64,000 bases of DNA from Gordonia lacunae (GCF_002149015.1 NZ_NGFO01000001.1:124001-188000); one strand, 5' to 3'. Positions 52,181 through 61,336 are shown, counted from the stretch's first letter. Numbers and translations are program-made. Notes: generated by a model from the letters alone, not told the origin.

Positions 52181-52663
52181 CCACGTGCTGAGGTAGTCCT
52201 TCTCGGTGGGGGTCAGCCTCCGCAGGGTGTGCTTCTCGATGTCGACGACGGCCATCTGTGTGCTGGCCACGCACGCCGGACGGCTGGCGGCGTCGGCGCC
52301 GGCACCACGGATCTCGTATCCGATGGTGAAGTCCACCGAACGAAAGTCCTTGATCCACATCCCGATTCGCAGTGGCGAGTCGTCGTGGCGCAGCTGGGCC
52401 CGGTATCGGATGTCGACGTGCACGATCATCGCGCTCGTGATCAGCGGGGCGTAGTCCTCGCCGGCGCTCAACAGCCACGCGATGCGCGCCTCCTCCATGA
52501 GGGTGACCATCCGCGCGTGGTTGATGTGGCCGAAGGCGTCCATATCCGACCATCGCACCCCTATTTCGGCGGCGAACGCGAAGTCGTGCCGGCCGAGCCT
52601 CTCGGTGGACGCGGTCTCGTCTCGATCGGGACGCTGGGGGTGAACAGAAGGTGAACTGGGCAT
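52154..52663 (-). CDS. Hotdog-fold acyl-CoA thioesterase (4HBT type)
   Basis: This 169-residue protein has the 4-hydroxybenzoyl-CoA thioesterase-like core VRWSDMDAFGHINHARMVTLMEEARIAWLL, where the Asp of DMDAFGHINH is catalytic in the family. It then has LITSAMIVHVDIRYRAQLRHDD and FTIGYEIRGAG. It may hydrolyse short or aromatic acyl-CoAs. ATG 52663 follows GAGGAAAG. A long N-terminal frame upstream is not supported by composition. Confidence 0.88.
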   Translation of the reverse strand: MPSSPSVHPQRPDRDETASTERLGRHDFAFAAEIGVRWSDMDAFGHINHARMVTLMEEARIAWLLSAGEDYAPLITSAMIVHVDIRYRAQLRHDDSPLRIGMWIKDFRSVDFTIGYEIRGAGADAASRPACVASTQMAVVDIEKHTLRRLTPTEKDYLSTWSRGLVAGG

Positions 52664-52852
52664 CGTCGACTTTCCTCGGCGGTCCCGGTGACCGTGAGAC
52701 GCCGTGGTCACGGCCTTCCACTCCGCTGGACGCCGGGTAGTCTGTGAGTCTAGATGTCCGCGTCGCTCCGATCCGATCGGCGCGGGCGCGCACGTGGGGA
52801 CACGACGGGTCCGGGTGCGCTCGGGGGGACTGTCGGCGAGGGAGTGGGCTGG

Positions 52853-53830
52853 ATGTCGAGGCGATTGATCGCGGGTCTCGTGTGCCTGATGGTGGGGATT
52901 CTGTCGACCCCGGCCATCGCCGACGCGGCTCCCCGGCAGGTGGCGCGTATCGCCAAGTCCGAGAAACTGAGTGCCCTGCGCACCGATATCTGGGTGTTCT
53001 CGCCGGCGATGAACGAGCGGATCAAGCTCTCGGTCCTCACGCCGGTCGGCGGTTCGGCGCCGCGTTCGACGGTCTACATGCTCGACGGCGCGGGTGCCGA
53101 GGGCGAGGTCAGCGACTGGATCACCAAGGGTCGGGCCGGCCGCTTCTTCGCGGACAAGAACGTGAACGTCGTGCTGCCCACGGGCGGCAAGGGCACCTTC
53201 TACACCGACTGGCAGAAGAAGGACGCGGCGCTCGGCAAGCCGATGTGGGAGACCTTCCTGACCAAGGAACTGCCGCCGCTGATCGACGCGAGGTTCGACG
53301 GCAACGGGCGCAACGCCGTCATCGGTCTGTCGATGGGCGGCCAGGCCGCCTTCTCGCTGGCGATCCGTCACCCCGAGATGTACACCGGTGTCGCCTCGCT
53401 CAGCGGTTGTCCGCCGGTGTCCGGACCGGTCAACGAGGCCTACGTCCGGGGCACCGTCGGCCGCGACGGCGGCGACGCCACCAACATGTGGGGCCCGTTC
53501 GGGTCCGCGGGCTGGCGGGCACACGACCCGAGCCTGCATCTGGACCGGTTGCGGGGTAAGAACATCTTCATCTCGGCCGGGTCGGGTGCGGTCGGCCCTC
53601 TCGACCTCCAGCGACAGATCGAACCGGAAGAGGGTCCGCGCGAGGTGGTGACCGCGTCGTCGTCGGCGCTCGAACTGGGTGCGTACCGGTGCTCGCTCGA
53701 GTTCGCCATCACGCTGCGCGCCGCGGGGGTGCGATACACCGACGGGTTCCGGCTCATCGGGACCCACACGTGGGCGTACTGGGAGCGTGATCTCGAGGTC
53801 CTCTGGCCGACCATCGGCCGCGGGCTGTAG
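52853..53830 (+). CDS. Exported esterase of the Ag85/mycolyltransferase-like family
   Basis: This 325-residue protein has a signal peptide (about residues 1-26, end AIADAAP) and an alpha/beta-hydrolase body: VYMLDGAGAEGEVSDWITKG, nucleophile elbow GLSMGG with Ser160, TGVASLSGCPPVSG, and the histidine in IGTHTWAYWE. These blocks match the antigen 85 / mycolyltransferase-esterase family, whose members transfer mycolates to trehalose or arabinogalactan. Activity as a mycolyltransferase is inferred. GAGGGAG supports ATG 52853. Confidence 0.9.
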   Translation: MSRRLIAGLVCLMVGILSTPAIADAAPRQVARIAKSEKLSALRTDIWVFSPAMNERIKLSVLTPVGGSAPRSTVYMLDGAGAEGEVSDWITKGRAGRFFADKNVNVVLPTGGKGTFYTDWQKKDAALGKPMWETFLTKELPPLIDARFDGNGRNAVIGLSMGGQAAFSLAIRHPEMYTGVASLSGCPPVSGPVNEAYVRGTVGRDGGDATNMWGPFGSAGWRAHDPSLHLDRLRGKNIFISAGSGAVGPLDLQRQIEPEEGPREVVTASSSALELGAYRCSLEFAITLRAAGVRYTDGFRLIGTHTWAYWERDLEVLWPTIGRGL

Positions 53831-53873
53831 TCGACCGCGAGCCCACGGTCACGCGACGGACCGTCGAGAACCG

Positions 53874-54941
53874 TCAGCTCCGCGGACCGTCCCAGCTCTC
53901 GGCGAACCGCAGGAACACGTCGTCCTCGGCGGTGTTGGTGACGGTCACCCGCACGCCGTCACCGTCGAAGGGGCGGACCACCACCCCGGCGTCGACGCAG
54001 GCGCGTGCGAACTCCATCGACGCCGCCCCCAGGTCGAGCCAGACGAAGTTCGCCTGTGAGTCGGGCACCCGATATCCGGCGTCGCGTAGTCGCGCGGTGA
54101 CGCGGGCGCGTTCGGCGACGACCGCGTCCGTGCGGGCCAGCAGTTGCTCGCCGGCGTCCAGGCTGGCGAGTGCGGCGGCCTGTGCCACGCTGCTGACCGA
54201 GAACGGGATGTGGACCTTGCCGAGGGCGGTGATGACCTCCGGATCACCGATCGCGTAGCCCACGCGCAACCCGGCCAGTCCGTACGCCTTGGAGAAGGTG
54301 CGCAGCACCACCAGGTTCGAGAACTCACGCCGGAGCTCGAGTGCATCGTAGGCCTGGTTCGACGGCAGACGCAGATACTCGAAGTACGCCTCGTCGAGAG
54401 CGACGACGACGTCCGACGGGACGCTCTGCAGGAAGTCACGAAGGTCGGTCGCCTCGACCACCGTGCCGGTCGGGTTGTTCGGGTTGCACACGAAGATCAG
54501 GCGCGTGCGGTCGGTGACGGCGTCGGCCATCGCGCGCAGATCGTAGGTCAGGTCGCCGGTGAGCGGGACCTGTACCGGTGTCGCGCCCGCGACCCGGGTC
54601 GCGAGGGGATAGGTCTCGAAGGACCGCCACCCGAAGACCACCTCGTCGCCCGGTCCGCTGGTGATGAGGATGAGGTTCTGGCAGAGGATGACCGACCCGC
54701 ATCCCACCTGGACCTCGTCCTCGGTGACACCGAGGCTCTTGGCCAGTGCGGCGGTCAGCTCGACCATCCCGTTGTCGGGGTAGCGGTTCACCGCTGCGGC
54801 GGCGGCGCCGATGGCGTCGACGACGCTCGGCAGCGGACCCTCGGTGACCTCGTTGCTCGCGAGTTTCACCGCTCCCGGAAACGTCTTGCCCGGCACGTAT
54901 ACGGGAAGGTCGTCCAGGTCGGGGCGGATTCGCAAGCTCAC
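53874..54941 (-). CDS. hisC2: Histidinol-phosphate / aromatic aminotransferase (HisC2, Pat)
   Basis: This 355-residue PLP enzyme of fold type I corresponds to Rv3772. It has KLASNEVTEGPLPSVVDAI, PDNGMVELTAALAKSLGV, GCGSVILCQNLI, FVCNPNNPTGTVV, ALDEAYFEYL, and the PLP lysine in VLRTFSKAYGLAGLRVGYAIG. The final RPFDGDGVRVTVTN holds the substrate-carboxylate Arg. Its job is transamination of aromatic 2-oxo acids or histidinol phosphate; mycobacterial orthologues favour aromatics. GTG 54941 gives VSLRIRPDLDDLP. The tyrA gene, five kb away, is in the same pathway. Confidence 0.93.
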   Translation of the reverse strand: MSLRIRPDLDDLPVYVPGKTFPGAVKLASNEVTEGPLPSVVDAIGAAAAAVNRYPDNGMVELTAALAKSLGVTEDEVQVGCGSVILCQNLILITSGPGDEVVFGWRSFETYPLATRVAGATPVQVPLTGDLTYDLRAMADAVTDRTRLIFVCNPNNPTGTVVEATDLRDFLQSVPSDVVVALDEAYFEYLRLPSNQAYDALELRREFSNLVVLRTFSKAYGLAGLRVGYAIGDPEVITALGKVHIPFSVSSVAQAAALASLDAGEQLLARTDAVVAERARVTARLRDAGYRVPDSQANFVWLDLGAASMEFARACVDAGVVVRPFDGDGVRVTVTNTAEDDVFLRFAESWDGPRS

Positions 54942-55059
54942 CCGACCAATGTAGGCCGCGGCCCCGAACAGGCAGAAACCGGCTCTGACCAAACGGTTTG
55001 CTTGTGGACGCGAAGGGTGTGTAACCTTTCGACTCGGCAGTTCGAAAGGACTCCGCCAA

Positions 55060-55151
55060 GGAGGCGTGCCAGAGCGGCCGAATGGGACTCACTGCTAATG
55101 AGTTGTCTCGCTAAAACGGGACCGGAGGTTCAAATCCTCTCGCCTCCGCCA
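55060..55151 (+). tRNA. tRNA-Ser(GCU)
   Basis: GGAGGCG pairs with CGCCTCC, discriminator G, and CCA is encoded (55149-55151). The anticodon loop CTGCTAA reads GCT. The variable arm is long, as in serine tRNAs. It lies 52 bp before tRNA-Arg, so the two are probably co-transcribed. Confidence 0.97.
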
Positions 55152-55203
55152 CCGCAGTCGGCCGACGGCGGTACAACTGAAGAGCTGTACAACTGAATAG
55201 CAC

Positions 55204-55279
55204 GCGCCCGTAGCTCAACGGATAGAGCATCTGACTACGGATCAGAAGGTTTGGGGTTCGAATCCCTACGGGCGCACCA
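55204..55279 (+). tRNA. tRNA-Arg(ACG)
   Basis: GCGCCCG pairs with CGGGCGC, discriminator A and an encoded CCA. The anticodon arm CTGACTACGGATCAG gives ACG, whose A34 is the target of TadA, encoded 6 kb downstream. T arm: GGGTTCGAATCCC. Confidence 0.98.
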
Positions 55280-55280
55280 C

Positions 55281-55314
55281 AGAGGCCCGTCACCGATTCC
55301 GGTGGCGGGCCTCT
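55281..55314 (+). terminator. Terminator after the tRNA-Ser/tRNA-Arg pair
   Basis: AGAGGCCCGTCACCG pairs with CGGTGGCGGGCCTCT around an ATTC loop, then TCTGTG. A long GC-rich stem directly after the CCA end. Confidence 0.8.
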
Positions 55315-55489
55315 TCTGTGTGCGCCGGAACCCTGGGTGGGTGGACGAGGCGCCGGCACACACGATCTGGGTCGCGACGGTCACCGGGAGGACTCGATGC
55401 GCCGATGGTCCGTCGTGATGTCCTCCATCCTCGTCGGCGTCAGTGGTGTCGACACGAGTACGGCACTACCCCACTCGGCGAGGGGGTGA

Positions 55490-57658
55490 CTACCCGCGGA
55501 GGATCACCAGCTGCTGGGTCGCCCGGGTCATCGACACGTAGCGGTCGACCGCGCCCTCGATGCCCGCGCCGAAGGAGTCGGGGTCGACGAGCACCACGAG
55601 ATCGAACTCGAGACCCTTGGCGAGGGTCGGAGTGAGCGACCGGACGCGGTCGGTCCCGGCGAACCCCGGTTCCCCGATCACGCACGCGATCCCGTCTCGA
55701 TGCGTCGACGTCCACTCGTCGACCACGGTGCCGAGGTCCGCGCGATCACCGTAGGTGACCGGAATCCCCGCCCGTCGAACCGACGTCGGCACATTCGCGT
55801 CGGGGAGCGCGGCACGGATGACGGGTGCCGCGGCAGCCATGATCTCTTCGGGTGTCCGGTAGTTGATCGTCAATCCCGCCTCGGCGACGTCACCCAATCC
55901 GACCCGCCGCAGTCGCTCGGCCCAGGATTCGCCGAATCCTCGCCGGGCCTGCGCGCGGTCGCCGACGACGGTGAAGCTCTTCGACGGGCAACGGTCGATC
56001 AGCATATGCCACTGGGCGTCGGTCAGTTCCTGGGCCTCGTCGACGACGATGTGCGCGAACGGCCCGTCCAACGGGCCGGCGGTCGCACCGACGAGTTCGT
56101 CCCCGAGGTTGTGGCGTAGGTTCTCGTGCCGGAGCATCGCCATCACTCCCTCGCCGTCGTCGTGGACCTCGGCGGCGATCAGGTCGTCGACCACCTGGTC
56201 GATCTTCTCGCGCTCCGCCTCCCGGTCGGCGCGCTGCCTGCGACGACGGGCCGACGCCGCCGGGTCGCCGATCCGGCGGTGGGCGCGGTCGAGGATCGGT
56301 AGGTCGGCATCGGTCCAGGCGTCCGGGATGCTGCGCTGGAGTGCGCGTACCTCGGCGGGAGTCAGCCAGGGCGCGCACATGCGGAGAAAGGCCGGCACCG
56401 ACCACAGGTCACCGACGATCTCCGCGGCGTCGAGCACCGGCCACGCCCGCGAGAATGCCGTCACGAGTTCGTTGTTCGCCGCCAGCGCACGACGCAGTGC
56501 GTGGTGCGGCACGTCGTCGTCGTGCCGCGACGCGATGATCGACACCAGTTCCTCCCAGACCTCGTCACGGGCATCGTTGTGCGCCGTGCCGCGTTCCGGT
56601 ACGTCGAAGGCCTCCGCCCAGTCGGTCGGGGTCAGAGTTGTCTCCGCCCAGGGTGTTTCGACGACGAAGGGTGCTGTGGGTGGTTGTTCGTAGAACCGGA
56701 CCGCCGGTTCGACGGCCTCGACCATGCGAGCCGACGACTTCAACCGTGCCACGTCGGCCTCGGCTTCGATTGTCGCCGAATCGCCTTCGCCGACGAGATC
56801 GGCGAGAGTGCACGTCTGGACGCTCTCCTCACCCAGGCTCGGCAACACATCGGCGACGTAGGCGAGGTAGGGCCGATGGGGCCCGACGACGAGCAGCCCG
56901 CCCCGATTGCCGGCGAGGCGCGGATCGGCGTAGACGAGGTAGGCGGCACGATGCAGCGCGACGACGGTCTTACCGGTCCCGGGCCCGCCGTCGACGACGA
57001 GGGCGCCGTGTGAACCGGCGCGGATGATCGCGTCCTGATCGGTGGCGATGGTGCCCAACACATCTCGCATCCGGGGAGAACGACTGGCACCGAGGTCGGC
57101 GAGGAACGCCGACTGCTCGTCGAGTGCGGCGTGTGAGGCGAGCACCGTGGGGTCGTCGACGAAGACCTCGTCCCAGTAGTCGGTGATCCGGCCGTGTGTC
57201 CAGCGGTATCGGCGCCGGCTCAGCAGACCCATCGGATCCCGGCGGGTGGCGGCGAAGAACGGCGCGGCCAGCGGGGTGCGCCAGTCGACGAGCAGGGTGT
57301 CACCGGTGAGATCGGTCAGGCCGAGTCGGCCGATGTACAGGATCTCCCCGTCCTCGCGGACCAGACGTCCCAGACACAGGTCGAGGCCGAAGCGTCGCAG
57401 GGATCGAATACGCGAGCCGAGCTGGTGGATCTCCATGTCGCGGTCGACCGCTCGGCGGCCTTTGCCACCGGCTTCGCGTCGTAGTCCCTGCAAGCGTGCG
57501 TCTGCGTCGGCCAGTGTGCGGCGCAGATTCGTGGTGATCGAGGTGAAGTGCCGGGCGTCATCGGCGATGCGGGCGGGATCGTTCTTCGGGGACAGGCGGT
57601 CCGGAAGGGCGAACACCGCGGTGGTCGTCGAAGTGGGGGTGTGGGGGACTGAGGGCAC
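55490..57658 (-). CDS. helR: HelR-type RNA polymerase-recycling ATPase (rifamycin tolerance)
   Basis: This 722-residue protein is of the UvrD/HelD-like superfamily I. Family members (HelR) bind RNA polymerase and displace rifamycins, giving tolerance. The N-terminal 200 residues include a coiled-coil arm (ARHFTSITTNLRRTLADADARLQGLRREAGGKGRR) that reaches into the polymerase channel. Walker A GGPGTGKT is at 224-231, Walker B FAHIVVDEAQELTDAQW, then VVGDRAQA, NYRTPEEI and a C-terminal SMTRATQQLVILRG. GTG 57658 has GGAG upstream. A rifamycin-associated element precedes it, which supports HelR over a generic HelD. Confidence 0.9.
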   Translation of the reverse strand: MPSVPHTPTSTTTAVFALPDRLSPKNDPARIADDARHFTSITTNLRRTLADADARLQGLRREAGGKGRRAVDRDMEIHQLGSRIRSLRRFGLDLCLGRLVREDGEILYIGRLGLTDLTGDTLLVDWRTPLAAPFFAATRRDPMGLLSRRRYRWTHGRITDYWDEVFVDDPTVLASHAALDEQSAFLADLGASRSPRMRDVLGTIATDQDAIIRAGSHGALVVDGGPGTGKTVVALHRAAYLVYADPRLAGNRGGLLVVGPHRPYLAYVADVLPSLGEESVQTCTLADLVGEGDSATIEAEADVARLKSSARMVEAVEPAVRFYEQPPTAPFVVETPWAETTLTPTDWAEAFDVPERGTAHNDARDEVWEELVSIIASRHDDDVPHHALRRALAANNELVTAFSRAWPVLDAAEIVGDLWSVPAFLRMCAPWLTPAEVRALQRSIPDAWTDADLPILDRAHRRIGDPAASARRRRQRADREAEREKIDQVVDDLIAAEVHDDGEGVMAMLRHENLRHNLGDELVGATAGPLDGPFAHIVVDEAQELTDAQWHMLIDRCPSKSFTVVGDRAQARRGFGESWAERLRRVGLGDVAEAGLTINYRTPEEIMAAAAPVIRAALPDANVPTSVRRAGIPVTYGDRADLGTVVDEWTSTHRDGIACVIGEPGFAGTDRVRSLTPTLAKGLEFDLVVLVDPDSFGAGIEGAVDRYVSMTRATQQLVILRG

Positions 57659-57730
57659 AGACAGGGCTCCGAATCGGCAGGCGGCAGGGGCGGTCTCGGC
57701 AGGTGAGACAGCGATTCTGCACCGCGTGGG

Positions 57731-57749
57731 GGGCCTTGCGGCAAGCCCC
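57731..57749 (-). promoter_or_regulatory. Rifamycin-associated element (RAE) upstream of helR
   Basis: On the minus strand this reads GGGGCTTGCCGCAAGGCCC, matching at 18 of 19 positions the RAE consensus as I remember it (GGGGCTTGCGGCAAGGCCC). RAEs precede rifamycin-inducible resistance genes, including helR. It lies about 73 bp upstream of the GTG start, inside the promoter region. Confidence 0.85.
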
Positions 57750-58193
57750 TGTCCAGGGCTTATGGTGGAAGGGGAAGAGAGATCGCCGGGGGCGCAGGTG
57801 AAACGGACCCCGATCCCACTTGTCCCGATCAGTCCGCCAGCTGTTGCAGCGCGCGATGCTGTATGTGAAAGTACTTTCAGTTCACTACGGTGAACTTCTC
57901 TCGGTGGGGCCTGTCAGGGGGCTGCCGCCCCCGAGCGCACGGGGGTGGGGCGGCAGCGCGGCCACAGCTCTCCGGGTTTTCGGGTCGTTCCGTTCGGGAC
58001 TCATTCGACCGACTGGTCGCCATCTCCGCGCGGTATCGTCCTGGCCAGCGGCTTTCGGATCGTCGACCTGAGCATCCGAGCCCGGGCCGTAAGGTCGAGT
58101 GTGGAATGACACGCGGCGGTGCGCCCGTCCGCCGGTTTCGGCCGGCGCTTCGACGCGTCGACGATGACGCAGGATCTCGACCGGAGGCCGACG
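57750..58193. promoter_or_regulatory. Intergenic region with two adjacent perfect palindromes
   Basis: No convincing gene is seen in this stretch between helR and the MmpS-like gene. TGAAAGTACTTTCA (57866-57879) and GTTCACTACGGTGAAC (57880-57895, arms of 6 with a 4-bp loop) abut without a gap. Both look like dimeric regulator sites. No regulator gene adjoins, so the binding proteins are unknown; an operator for the downstream MmpS-like gene is possible, about 300 bp away. Confidence 0.55.
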
Positions 58194-58979
58194 ATGGGAC
58201 AGCCGTACGGGGAGCCGAACCACGGCGCCCGTGATCCGCGGCTCCGGGACGACACCGGCAGCCAGTCCGGTGGGTCGTCACGTGATCTGTACGGCCGGCC
58301 CGTCGCGCCGCAGCTCTATCCCCCGCTCGGGTATGCCTCCGACGGCACGCCGATGTTCCGTCCCGGCCAGCCGACGAACACCGAACTGCATATGGCCGAA
58401 CGCGCCGAGCGTGCCGAGGCCGAACGCGTCGCGACCGCCGAGCGGGAGGACGACGGCCGAGACGGCCGAGCGGGTTCGCGGATTCCCAAGGTGCCCACCG
58501 CGACCCTGGTCCTCACCCTTGGGCTGGTGGTGCTGCTCGTGGTGGCGTTCGTCGGTTTCCTCGGGCTTCGCGCCGGGTCGGCGGAAGATCCGGTCGCGGA
58601 TTCGCCGCTCATCACCGACACGATGCCGATCCCGCGCACCTTCGAACCGCCCAGCCTCAGCCCGCCCGAACCGGGACAACAGCTTCCGGGTCAACCCCGC
58701 GAACGGATCGATCCGCAGAACAAGCCGGTGACCTACGAGGCGACCATCGACGGTCAGGCGACCATCCTGTACGTCGACGATGCCGGCCTGCGCTCCGAGT
58801 TCGCCCCGACGAATCCGTGGACCGTCCAGTTCACCGGCGGGGTGAATCCGCTGCGTCTGCTGGTGATCGCGGGGACGGGTAGTGCGGTGAGTTGCTCGAT
58901 CACGGTCGACGGGGAGAAGGTGGTGGAGGACACCGTCACGCCGTCGTCGACGCGCCGAACCGCGTCCTGCATCGCCTAG
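58194..58979 (+). CDS. MmpS-like membrane protein with long N-terminal tail
   Basis: This 261-residue protein has a charged, Pro-rich cytoplasmic N-terminus of about 100 residues, one transmembrane helix (PTATLVLTLGLVVLLVVAFVGFLGL), and an outer domain ending ATGTGSAVSCSITVDGEKVVEDT...TASCIA. This is the cysteine-paired MmpS-type fold. No mmpL follows, so it is an orphan of the family or a related lipid-binding protein. GGAGG 6 bp upstream favours ATG 58194 over ATG 58164. Confidence 0.8.
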   Translation: MGQPYGEPNHGARDPRLRDDTGSQSGGSSRDLYGRPVAPQLYPPLGYASDGTPMFRPGQPTNTELHMAERAERAEAERVATAEREDDGRDGRAGSRIPKVPTATLVLTLGLVVLLVVAFVGFLGLRAGSAEDPVADSPLITDTMPIPRTFEPPSLSPPEPGQQLPGQPRERIDPQNKPVTYEATIDGQATILYVDDAGLRSEFAPTNPWTVQFTGGVNPLRLLVIAGTGSAVSCSITVDGEKVVEDTVTPSSTRRTASCIA

Positions 58980-59073
58980 GTGTTCCGTCGCGGTCACCGC
59001 GAATACCGCGCGTCGGTGGGGTGACCTGCTCGTCCGATGTGTGATCGGGGCCGTGGCTCGCTACCGTGGTCAC

Positions 59074-59694
59074 GTGAGTTCTCCGCAGACAGCCCCTGAC
59101 AGCGGTCAGTCCTCCGCCTCCACCGACGAGTTCAAGACGATGCTCACGTGGCGAGGCGAAGACACCGATCGACTCGAGCAGGTCCGCCTGGTCGTGTCCG
59201 GCGCGCGCCTCAAGGCATACGGACGGATCATCGCCGCGGCGACTGCCGACCACGAGGCGTTCTCCGCGTCCTACGAGCTGCAGACCACCGATGCCGGTGT
59301 GGTCAAGCGTCTGACCGTGCACCTGGTGCGCGCCGACGGCGAGACGCAGTTCGGCATCACCCGCGATGACGAGGGCACGTGGCTGATCCGTCGTCCCGAC
59401 GGGGAGACCACCCGCTCGGATTTCGGCGGCGCCGAAGACGTCGACCTCGCGCTGTCGCCCATGTTCAACGCCCTGCCGATCCGGCGGCGTGCCCTGTCGG
59501 CGTCGAAACCCGGAACGGTCCAGGTCCCGGTCGCCTACATGTATCTGCCCAGCGGAGACGTGAAGCCGGCGACGATGTCGTACACCCCGGGCGAGGACGG
59601 ATTCCGGGTGGTCTCGCCGCTGGCGACGACCACGATCACCGTCGACGAGAACAACTTCGTCGTCGACTACCCGGGTCTCGCACGCCGGGTCTGA
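59074..59694 (+). CDS. Putative glycolipid-binding domain protein (DUF1089-like)
   Basis: This 206-residue cytoplasmic protein follows the DUF1089 pattern: MLTWRGEDTDRLEQVRLVVSGARLKAYGRII, YELQTTDAGVVKRLTVHLV, DDEGTWLIRRPDGE, ADVDL-like AEDVDLALSPMFNALPIRRRAL, VPVAYMYLPSG, TMSYTP, and ITVDENNFVVDYPGLARRV. The fold is a beta-barrel proposed to bind glycolipids. GTG 59074 is the likeliest start; GTG 59041 would add eleven residues. Convergent with tyrA. Confidence 0.8.
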   Translation: MSSPQTAPDSGQSSASTDEFKTMLTWRGEDTDRLEQVRLVVSGARLKAYGRIIAAATADHEAFSASYELQTTDAGVVKRLTVHLVRADGETQFGITRDDEGTWLIRRPDGETTRSDFGGAEDVDLALSPMFNALPIRRRALSASKPGTVQVPVAYMYLPSGDVKPATMSYTPGEDGFRVVSPLATTTITVDENNFVVDYPGLARRV

Positions 59695-59721
59695 CCACAC
59701 CGGGTCCGGCCACCGTCGGGT

Positions 59722-60696
59722 TCAGCCCACCCACACCCGGCCCTGGTGGGCCTGCCTGCGGAGTTCCTGCTGCCAGCCGTCGTCACCGACGGTCACCCCG
59801 GAGATGACCTCGGCGGCCCCGGAGTGCAGTTGCTCGTACGCCGCGCGGGCGCGGTGCCCGTCGTCGACGAGCACTTCGACGGTCCCGTGGTCGCGGAGTT
59901 CGTCGCGCACGGCGACCAGGCGGTCGATGGTCTCGCTGAGGACGTTGAGCACGGCGATCCCGTTGGCCTCGATCATCGCGCGCTGCAGGGCGGGTGCGGT
60001 GCCGGCGACCCGGGTGCCGTCGCGGAAGCTGCCGGCCGCCAGGCGTAGGGCGAGGTCGCTCTCACCCGCTCCGACGGCGGCGGTTGCCGCCGCGGTGAGG
60101 TGGGGGAGGTGGGAGATCGCGGCGACCGCCCGGTCGTGCGCGTCGGGAGCCACCGGCACCACTCGCGAGCCGACGGCCACGGCCAGCGAGGCCACCGTGA
60201 GCCAATCGTCGGCCGGGGTGTCGTCGGTTGTGGTGACCGCCCACATGGCCCCATCGAAGAGGGTGGCGTCGGTCGCCGCCCAGCCCGACGAGCTGGTCCC
60301 TGCCATCGGATGGCCGCCCACGTATCGACCACCGGGGTGCAGCCGGCCGAGCACGTGTTCGACCTGCTGCTTGACGCTGATGACGTCGGTGACCAGGACG
60401 CCGGGGGCGTGCTCGGCGAGCGCGGTCACCAGCGGCTCGATCGTCGTCACCGGTGTCGCCAGCACGACCAGCGCATCCGACGACGCGGCGCGCCCCAGTG
60501 TCGCAACGAGATCCGAGGACGCGTCATAGCCGTCACGAGTGGCGGCTTCGACGGTCGCCGTGGACCGGTTGTAGCCGAACACCTCATGTCTGGCGTCGTG
60601 CAGGGCCCGCACCAGCGACCCGCCGATCAGCCCGAGACCCAGCACGCACACCGGTCGGGGGAGGACGAGAGCGGGGGACGACGGCGCGGCAGTCAC
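59722..60696 (-). CDS. tyrA: Prephenate dehydrogenase TyrA
   Basis: TyrA converts prephenate to 4-hydroxyphenylpyruvate with NAD+, for tyrosine synthesis. The 324-residue protein has the Rossmann GLGLIGGSLV (residues 20-29), LVVLATPVTTIEPLVTAL, VTDVISVKQQVEHVL, and GGHPMAGTSSSGWAATDATLFDGAMWAVT, the substrate-binding block. It is like Rv3754. GTG 60696 starts MTAAPSSP. Its product is the substrate of the HisC2/Pat aminotransferase encoded about five kb upstream. Confidence 0.95.
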   Translation of the reverse strand: MTAAPSSPALVLPRPVCVLGLGLIGGSLVRALHDARHEVFGYNRSTATVEAATRDGYDASSDLVATLGRAASSDALVVLATPVTTIEPLVTALAEHAPGVLVTDVISVKQQVEHVLGRLHPGGRYVGGHPMAGTSSSGWAATDATLFDGAMWAVTTTDDTPADDWLTVASLAVAVGSRVVPVAPDAHDRAVAAISHLPHLTAAATAAVGAGESDLALRLAAGSFRDGTRVAGTAPALQRAMIEANGIAVLNVLSETIDRLVAVRDELRDHGTVEVLVDDGHRARAAYEQLHSGAAEVISGVTVGDDGWQQELRRQAHQGRVWVG

Positions 60697-60774
60697 CCTG
60701 ACACGTTCCCATACCGGTCACGCACGGTGAACCGGGACTTGGGAGTACCGGTGATAGGGGCTACGGTTTGCTGC

Positions 60775-61317
60775 ATGGCCGGTGCCGGATTTGGGAAGTC
60801 GGGGTCGAACGCGCAGGACGTGGACGACGACATCGACGGTTTCGCCGTGGCGGTCGTCCGCGACGAGGGTGGCTGGAAGGTCACCGCGATGAAACCGTCG
60901 GCGCTCTCCGATCTCGAGGACGCCGAAACCCAGTTGCGTGAGCTGCGTTCCGCGGGCGCGGTGTTCGGGCTCCTGGACGTCGACGACGAGTTCTTCATCA
61001 TCGTGCGGCCGTCCCCGACGGGAGCGCGTCTACTGATCTCCGACGCGACCGCCTCCATCGACTACGACATCGCGGTCGACGCGCTCGACGCGTTGAACGT
61101 CGAGGTACCCGACATCGACCCGGACGAACTCGATCAGATCGATCCGTGGGAGGAAGGGGATCTCGGGTTGCTCGCCGACCTGGGACTTCCGGACGCGGTC
61201 ATGAGCATCATCGTCGGCGACACCGATCTCTATGCCGACGAACAACTCGGCATGATCGCGGCACGGCTCGGCTTCGCCGACGAGCTGGGCAAGGTCCTCG
61301 ATTCCCTCGGCCACTGA
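60775..61317 (+). CDS. tRNA adenosine deaminase-associated protein (Rv3753c-like)
   Basis: This 180-residue acidic protein (pattern DIDGFAVAVVRDEGGWKVTAM, VFGLLDVDDEFFIIVRPSP, LISDATASIDYDIAVDALDALNVEVPDIDPDELDQIDPWEEGDLGLLADLGL) is regularly paired with tadA in actinobacteria and may assist it; the function is not shown. ATG 60775 gives MAGAGFGKSG. It is 19 bp before tadA, so co-transcribed. Divergent from tyrA by 78 bp. Confidence 0.9.
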   Translation: MAGAGFGKSGSNAQDVDDDIDGFAVAVVRDEGGWKVTAMKPSALSDLEDAETQLRELRSAGAVFGLLDVDDEFFIIVRPSPTGARLLISDATASIDYDIAVDALDALNVEVPDIDPDELDQIDPWEEGDLGLLADLGLPDAVMSIIVGDTDLYADEQLGMIAARLGFADELGKVLDSLGH

Positions 61318-61336
61318 GTCGGTCAGAATTCGCTCG

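Noticed and set aside
58119..58193. Upstream starts of the MmpS-like gene
   Set aside because: ATG 58194 has the best ribosome site; the earlier region is weakly supported.
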